Assembly (NCBI GenBank): GCA_009602735.1
Contig: WELA01013420.1
Span: 312,311 to 341,459, forward strand
Length of the DNA stretch: 29,149 nt
Reading direction: 5' to 3'
DNA from: Mesotaenium endlicherianum
Taxonomy: Eukaryota; Streptophyta; Zygnematophyceae; Zygnematales; Mesotaeniaceae
The notes beneath the pieces are model-generated. The model worked only from the letters and a program-made list of their open reading frames with translations. It searched no databases and was not told the origin of the DNA. A program made the translations under genes and the position numbers. Positions within the stretch are counted from its first letter, which is position 1; every line of letters starts with the position of its first letter. Below, in pieces: positions 25,359-29,149 of the stretch.

Positions 25359-26448
25359 TTATCGCGCATCTGCAAGACCCTCTTGCCTCTCGTCCTGCTC
25401 CTCCTCCTCCTCCTGCTGCAGCCCCACGTTCCTCTTCAGGACTCCGTTCGACCCAGCAGCGGCGGTTCCGATTTTGGTTTCGGTTCCGAAAGCAGACTTC
25501 AGTGCGTGGTCCTCCACATCCGCAGCTGCTCTCCGGATGCCAAGTGGCGCAGGCTGCTGCTTGCTGCCACGTGTCACCTCCTCCAGCTTCACCCCCCCGT
25601 GCATCGCGTCCCGGTCGTCATCTTCATCCTTTTCTTGCTCCGAGCTGTCTTCTTCTTCTTCTCCTCTGCCGCCTCTCCCTTCACCTATTGCTCCACTTCC
25701 GCTCCCTGCTCCGTCTTTCCTCGCTCCTCCTCCTCCTCCTCCTCCTTCTCCACCTCCTCTTGCTCCTCGTCCTCGCAGCCCCCCTCCACCTCCTTCTCCT
25801 CCTCCTCCTCCTCCTCCCGCTCCTCCTCCCTCTTGTGCGTCTCCTCCTCTTCGCATTCCTCGCGCTCGCAGCACGTCTACTTCCGCTCCGGCGTCAGCCC
25901 CCTGCCGCCTCTCGCGCTGCAATGCACCAGTCAAGAGATAAAACTCCGAGGTGTTGAGACGGGGCAGCAGCTGCCACCAAGGGCACGCAATGCACCACCA
26001 AGGGGAGAGATTATGAAGAAGGAAAACAGCTGCCCCCGTAGACGCGCAATGCAGATGGAGCTCAATAAGCAGCTGCCGCTGCCTTTTCACCAGGAAGGGA
26101 AGGGCAGGAAGCCAGTATCATCCTGGCTGGCGCATACGCATGCGCCTTTGTCAGAGGCGAACCGTGAACAATTCCTTCCAATTTCTAACTTTGCAGTAAC
26201 CGCTAGCCGTGCCATGCCATGCCTTTGCTCCGTCCCTGAGCAGAAGAACCGTCGGGTCCTGGTCTGGCAGGAGACAACCCGCTCCAGATAACGAGAGGTC
26301 TGCGGATGCGGGCGCCATTGGTGCACACAATAATGTATGTGTACCTGCTCACACGCTACATGCATGGATGTACGTGCGTACAAGCGCGCCTGTCTTGGTG
26401 TATATGCACGTTACATCAAGCGCGTGCGCGAGTGCAAGTGTGTATGGG

Positions 26449-26504
<56 letters not shown>

Positions 26505-28790
26505 TGTGTGTGCATGTGTGTGTGTGTGTGTGTGTGTGTGTCGTGTGCACGTGCACATGTATGTGCGCACATGCGCGCATTGTCCAGAAAACTCATACAG
26601 CAGAAGAGAGGGGCTCAAGAGAGAGACCCACCTCTTGGTCATGGGCCTTCGCGTCTATCAGGTCTTGCGTCTGCATCACGAGATCAATCAATCAACCAAT
26701 CAATCAAGGGCGCAGGACAGGTGTCATTCCTCGAGCCGCCAGATCGCAGCCTTGCTTGAGTCAGCTCAATCAAAGACTTCCCCCACAGACCAGCAGGTCC
26801 CTCCGAAAAAGAGCAGAGACCAGATTGCGAGCAACCACACGCCGACAGACGGCAGGAGCTCGAGCACGAGCTGAGGGATTGCCTGTCACCCACCCGGTAG
26901 GCCCTCCTCCTTTTCCTTTTCCTTCTCTGTTATTGTTCGCGCATCAGCTGGACAACACATCAGCCAGACACACGCAACACACTGTCCGAGAGGAGACGCG
27001 GAAGAGCGATAGAGCTGCATGCACGAAGGTGAGCGAGGGGCGAGCGGGCGGGCAGGCGAGCGGGCGGGCGGCAGAAGTTACCAGCTGGGCCAGCTGCGCC
27101 TCGAGAGCCGCCACGCGCTTCTGGTGCACCACTGCCTGGCCCCGCACGTCGCCCGCACACTTGGCAGCCTCTGCCTCCTTCAGCCTGCGAGGCGATGCGT
27201 GCCCGTACGCAGGCACACACACACCCCCAGTCACGCACACACACACACACACACGGAGACACGCACACGCAGACACGCACACACGTACACACAAAGACAC
27301 GCACATTGACATTTGAAACAGGCACAAGGAAATGACACCTCGGACGCACGCATGCACGCACGCATGCATGCGCGCACACACACAAATAAACAAACACCAG
27401 TGTGCGCAATGCGGGAGCGATGCACAATGGCGAAAAGCGTGCACGCTACTCCGAAGAGACCAGCCCCACCTCCTGCAGTGCGTGTGCAAACGAACAAACA
27501 CACGCACATGCACGCACGCACAGACACATACACACACACACGCGCACGCGCGCATTTTGGCTGCAGCTGTTGCCGCCGTCAAGACAGGGGGCAGTGAGAG
27601 AAGGGCACGATGAGAGCAAAAGCAGCAGCAGCAGCAGCAGCAGGAGGAGGAGGAGGAGGAGGAGGAACACCCTTAACCTCCTCAGCCAACTGCGAAATCG
27701 TTTGCCCTGCCTGCAAAGCTGGGTAATGGCAGAACATCCACACCCAAAAGGAAAGACACAGGGAGAATCCCCAACCTTCCCACCACACCAGTGAAGCCCA
27801 CCGCGAGAGCCAGGCAGGGCGGCAGAGCCCAGGGAGAGCAACGAGCAAGCGCAAGGCAAGGCGAGGGAGGGAGGGAGGGAGGGAGGGAGGGCAGCGAGAC
27901 AGCACCTGCGCGTGTCCTCGGCGGCGGCGCGCTCCTGCTGGTGCTCTGCCACCTGCTTCTGCAGCGCCTCCACCCTCTGCCCCAGCTCCTCCGCCTTCTG
28001 CCCACGCACCTCACCGGTTTTGGGAACAGAGGGGAGGAGAGGAGAGGGGAGGGCGAGGGAGGAGTGGGGAGGGGAGGGGAGGGAAAGGGGAGGGAGGAGA
28101 GGGAGAGGACGGAGGGGAGGAGAAGGGAGGAGAGGGAAGAGAATGGAGGGGAGGGAGGGAGAGGGGAGGGGAGGAGAGGGGAGGAGAGGGAAGGCGGGCG
28201 CACCCACACAGCGGACATGTCAGCACCTGCTACGACTTTTTCCCGAGGCCCCAGGCGGTGGCGGGGAAAGGGGGCAGGGGGGGAGGAGAGGGGGGGGTAA
28301 GGGAGGAGTGTGGGTCTTAAGAGAGCGAGAACCACGCCGCCCAGTGTGTTGCGCCAGCTGGCTCGCTCAGATTGGATTTTAGCTGCGTGGGCGTGCTGGC
28401 AAACACTGACGTGCACACGTGTCATCCAAGTGCGCATAACTTTGTGATAACATTTGGCGCGCACGGAGAGACACATCTGTTGTCAGGAGAATACAATACA
28501 CACGCAAGAAAGCGGGAGAAAGGGAGAGGGAGAGGGAGAAGGAGAGAAATGGCACAATGCAAGAGAGAGAGAGAGAGCGAGAGAGAGCGAGAGAGAGAGA
28601 GACTCTACGCAGCTGCCAACGCGCATTCACAACACGTGGCGCGCCTGCACGCGATTCGGGGGTGCGCGCGAGTCTCCCTCACAAGGAGGGGGGGGGAGGA
28701 GAAGGAGGAGCAGCTGACCTGAAGCAGCGAGTTCTTCTCGAGCGTGCTGCTCCGGATCTGCGCCTGCGCCGCCCTGCCCTCCCCCTTCAG
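25359..28790 (-). CDS. Coiled-coil protein of unknown function, 3' part
   Basis: Proposed exons: complement(join(25359..25916, 26632..26670, 27082..27184, 27906..27997, 28719..28790)), continuing upstream past the right edge; 287 residues visible. All junctions are GT-AG and phases fit (0, 0, 2, 0, 0). The first four exons in reading order make one helical stretch rich in Glu, Gln, Lys and Ala, with heptad-like spacing and no proline: STLEKNSLLQ, KAEELGQRVEALQKQVAEHQ, RLKEAEAAK, KRVAALEAQLAQL, TQDLIDAKAHDQE. This is a coiled coil. The last exon (186 codons with stop) is different: Gly- and Arg-rich, then acidic (EEEEDSSEQEKDEDDD), ending in ...ERQEGLADAR or similar polar sequence before TAA at 25359. 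I cannot assign a family; long coiled coils of golgin, myosin-tail or cytoskeletal type look alike. The helical exons are well supported, the last exon less so. A further 33-nt candidate exon at about 27681-27713 (AGQTISQLAEE) does not fit in phase. Confidence 0.6.
25665..25850. repeat. CTC/CCT-rich low-complexity tract
   Basis: Imperfect CTC and CTT trinucleotide array on the + strand, GAG/GGA on the - strand. It codes for Gly/Glu-rich sequence in the last coiled-coil exon. One - strand frame gives a glycine-rich run, the next a glutamate-rich run of about 60 residues, and only the first is open to the exon start. Confidence 0.9.
26451..26541. repeat. (TG)n microsatellite in a coiled-coil gene intron
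   Basis: TG array with two short interruptions (CGCG, CATG). It is CA in the transcript and lies about 90 bases past the donor of the 39-nt exon, not near an acceptor. Confidence 0.95.
27195..27310. repeat. CA-rich tract upstream of a coiled-coil exon
   Basis: CA and CGCA dinucleotide tract on the + strand, so TG-rich in the transcript. It lies just before the acceptor of the exon at 27082-27184. Confidence 0.85.
27866..27892. repeat. (GGGA)n array just after a donor site
   Basis: GAGG/GGGA tetranucleotide units on the + strand, CCCT in the transcript, beginning about 14 bases past the donor of the exon at 27906-27997. Confidence 0.9.
28028..28197. repeat. Long purine-only GGGGA/GAGGG tract
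   Basis: About 170 bases made almost wholly of G and A on the + strand. In the transcript it is a C/T tract that ends about 30 bases before the acceptor of the exon at 27906-27997, so it could act as an extended polypyrimidine tract. Mirror-symmetric purine runs of this kind can form triplex or G-quadruplex structures in DNA. Confidence 0.9.
28560..28602. repeat. (GA)n microsatellite
   Basis: GA dinucleotides with a few GC interruptions, in the intron before the exon at 27906-27997. The adjoining 28510-28550 is also GA-rich. Confidence 0.9.
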
Positions 28791-29149
28791 CTGCAACCCA
28801 CACCGCAGCCACATGTACGCACGCATGCCCACACCACCACACTTGAAAGCTGAGGGGCGCGCGCACACATACCCATGTGCACAGTCGCGCGTAGAAAGAG
28901 AACCTAACACACATGCCCACAAACACACACACGCACACACACACGCGCGCGCGCGTGCACGCACGCAGAAAGAGATTTTACACACACGCACGCACTACCA
29001 CGTGTGTACGCGCGTTAAAACCCCCCCCCCCAACACTTGCTTGCAGAAGGCCCCTGTCCCTGCGCGACGCGAAATGCAGTCACCATGCATGCCGGGATCG
29101 GCGAGACAAGCAGCCACGTTAACCTCCCCCCCCCTTCCCTCTGGACCCC
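28791..29149. other. Intron sequence at the right edge
   Basis: This should be intron of the coiled-coil gene, upstream (in - strand sense) of its first visible exon. It holds CA/CG dinucleotide tracts (TG-rich in the transcript), a ten-base C run near 29022 and a poly-C run near 29127. I see no exon I can support here; the next one upstream is outside the window. Confidence 0.5.

Noticed and set aside
25338..26291. 317-residue + strand frame rich in Ser and Leu
   Set aside because: It is antisense to the last coiled-coil exon and driven by the CTC-rich tract. The leucine run looks like a membrane segment but is a simple repeat.
27681..27713. Possible 33-nt coiled-coil exon (AGQTISQLAEE)
   Set aside because: Its good coiled-coil frame does not match the phase of the exons on either side. 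In the matching phase it gives a basic, non-helical peptide. It could be an alternative exon.

Overview
The window is nuclear DNA from a eukaryote, most likely a green alga or other early-branching member of the green lineage. The evidence is spliced genes with GT-AG introns and three proteins of plant type: a GTP cyclohydrolase I built of two tandem domains with a degenerate first domain, an auxilin-related J-protein with the plant N-terminal signature, and a plant-like SGF29. No species can be named from the sequence. Genes are GC-rich, and their introns are full of microsatellites and poly-C or poly-G runs. The block from about 6.7 to 12.2 kb is AT-rich. The contig has one 49-base gap of N and three single N positions, each beside a homopolymer.

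Layout. (1) 75-263, + strand: last exon of a response-regulator receiver domain, probably from a hybrid histidine kinase that begins before the window. (2) 2208-6681, - strand: a complete nine-exon SGF29 gene (282 aa), including a 14-nt microexon and a probable GC-AG intron. (3) 6682-12202: an AT-rich divergent intergenic region carrying a decayed piggyBac-type transposase (about 9864-10800, - strand) and an ~80-bp tandem duplication. (4) 12203-20451, + strand: a complete nine-exon auxilin-related gene (1006 aa) with clathrin/adaptor-binding motifs and a C-terminal J domain. (5) 21247-24021, - strand: a complete two-exon GTP cyclohydrolase I gene (700 aa). (6) 25359 to beyond the right edge, - strand: the 3' part of an unrecognised coiled-coil protein gene, at least five exons.

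The four spliced models in (2), (4), (5) and (6) were built by hand from splice signals, codon phase and family resemblance. In (2), (4) and (5) the spliced lengths are exact multiples of three (849, 3021 and 2103 nt) with every phase joining correctly, which is strong support. The genes do not form a pathway: they cover chromatin reading (SGF29 in SAGA-type acetyltransferase complexes), clathrin uncoating (auxilin), folate/pterin synthesis (GCH1), two-component signalling and an unknown coiled-coil function.

I found no clear new system. The most interesting signals are in gene architecture: TG/CA dinucleotide arrays just upstream of many 3' splice sites, C-rich tracts just downstream of many 5' splice sites, the 14-nt microexon, the probable GC-AG intron, a cysteine-rich insert between the two GCH1 domains, a copy of an exon end inside the next intron, and a 406-base poly-G run that is probably an assembly artefact.
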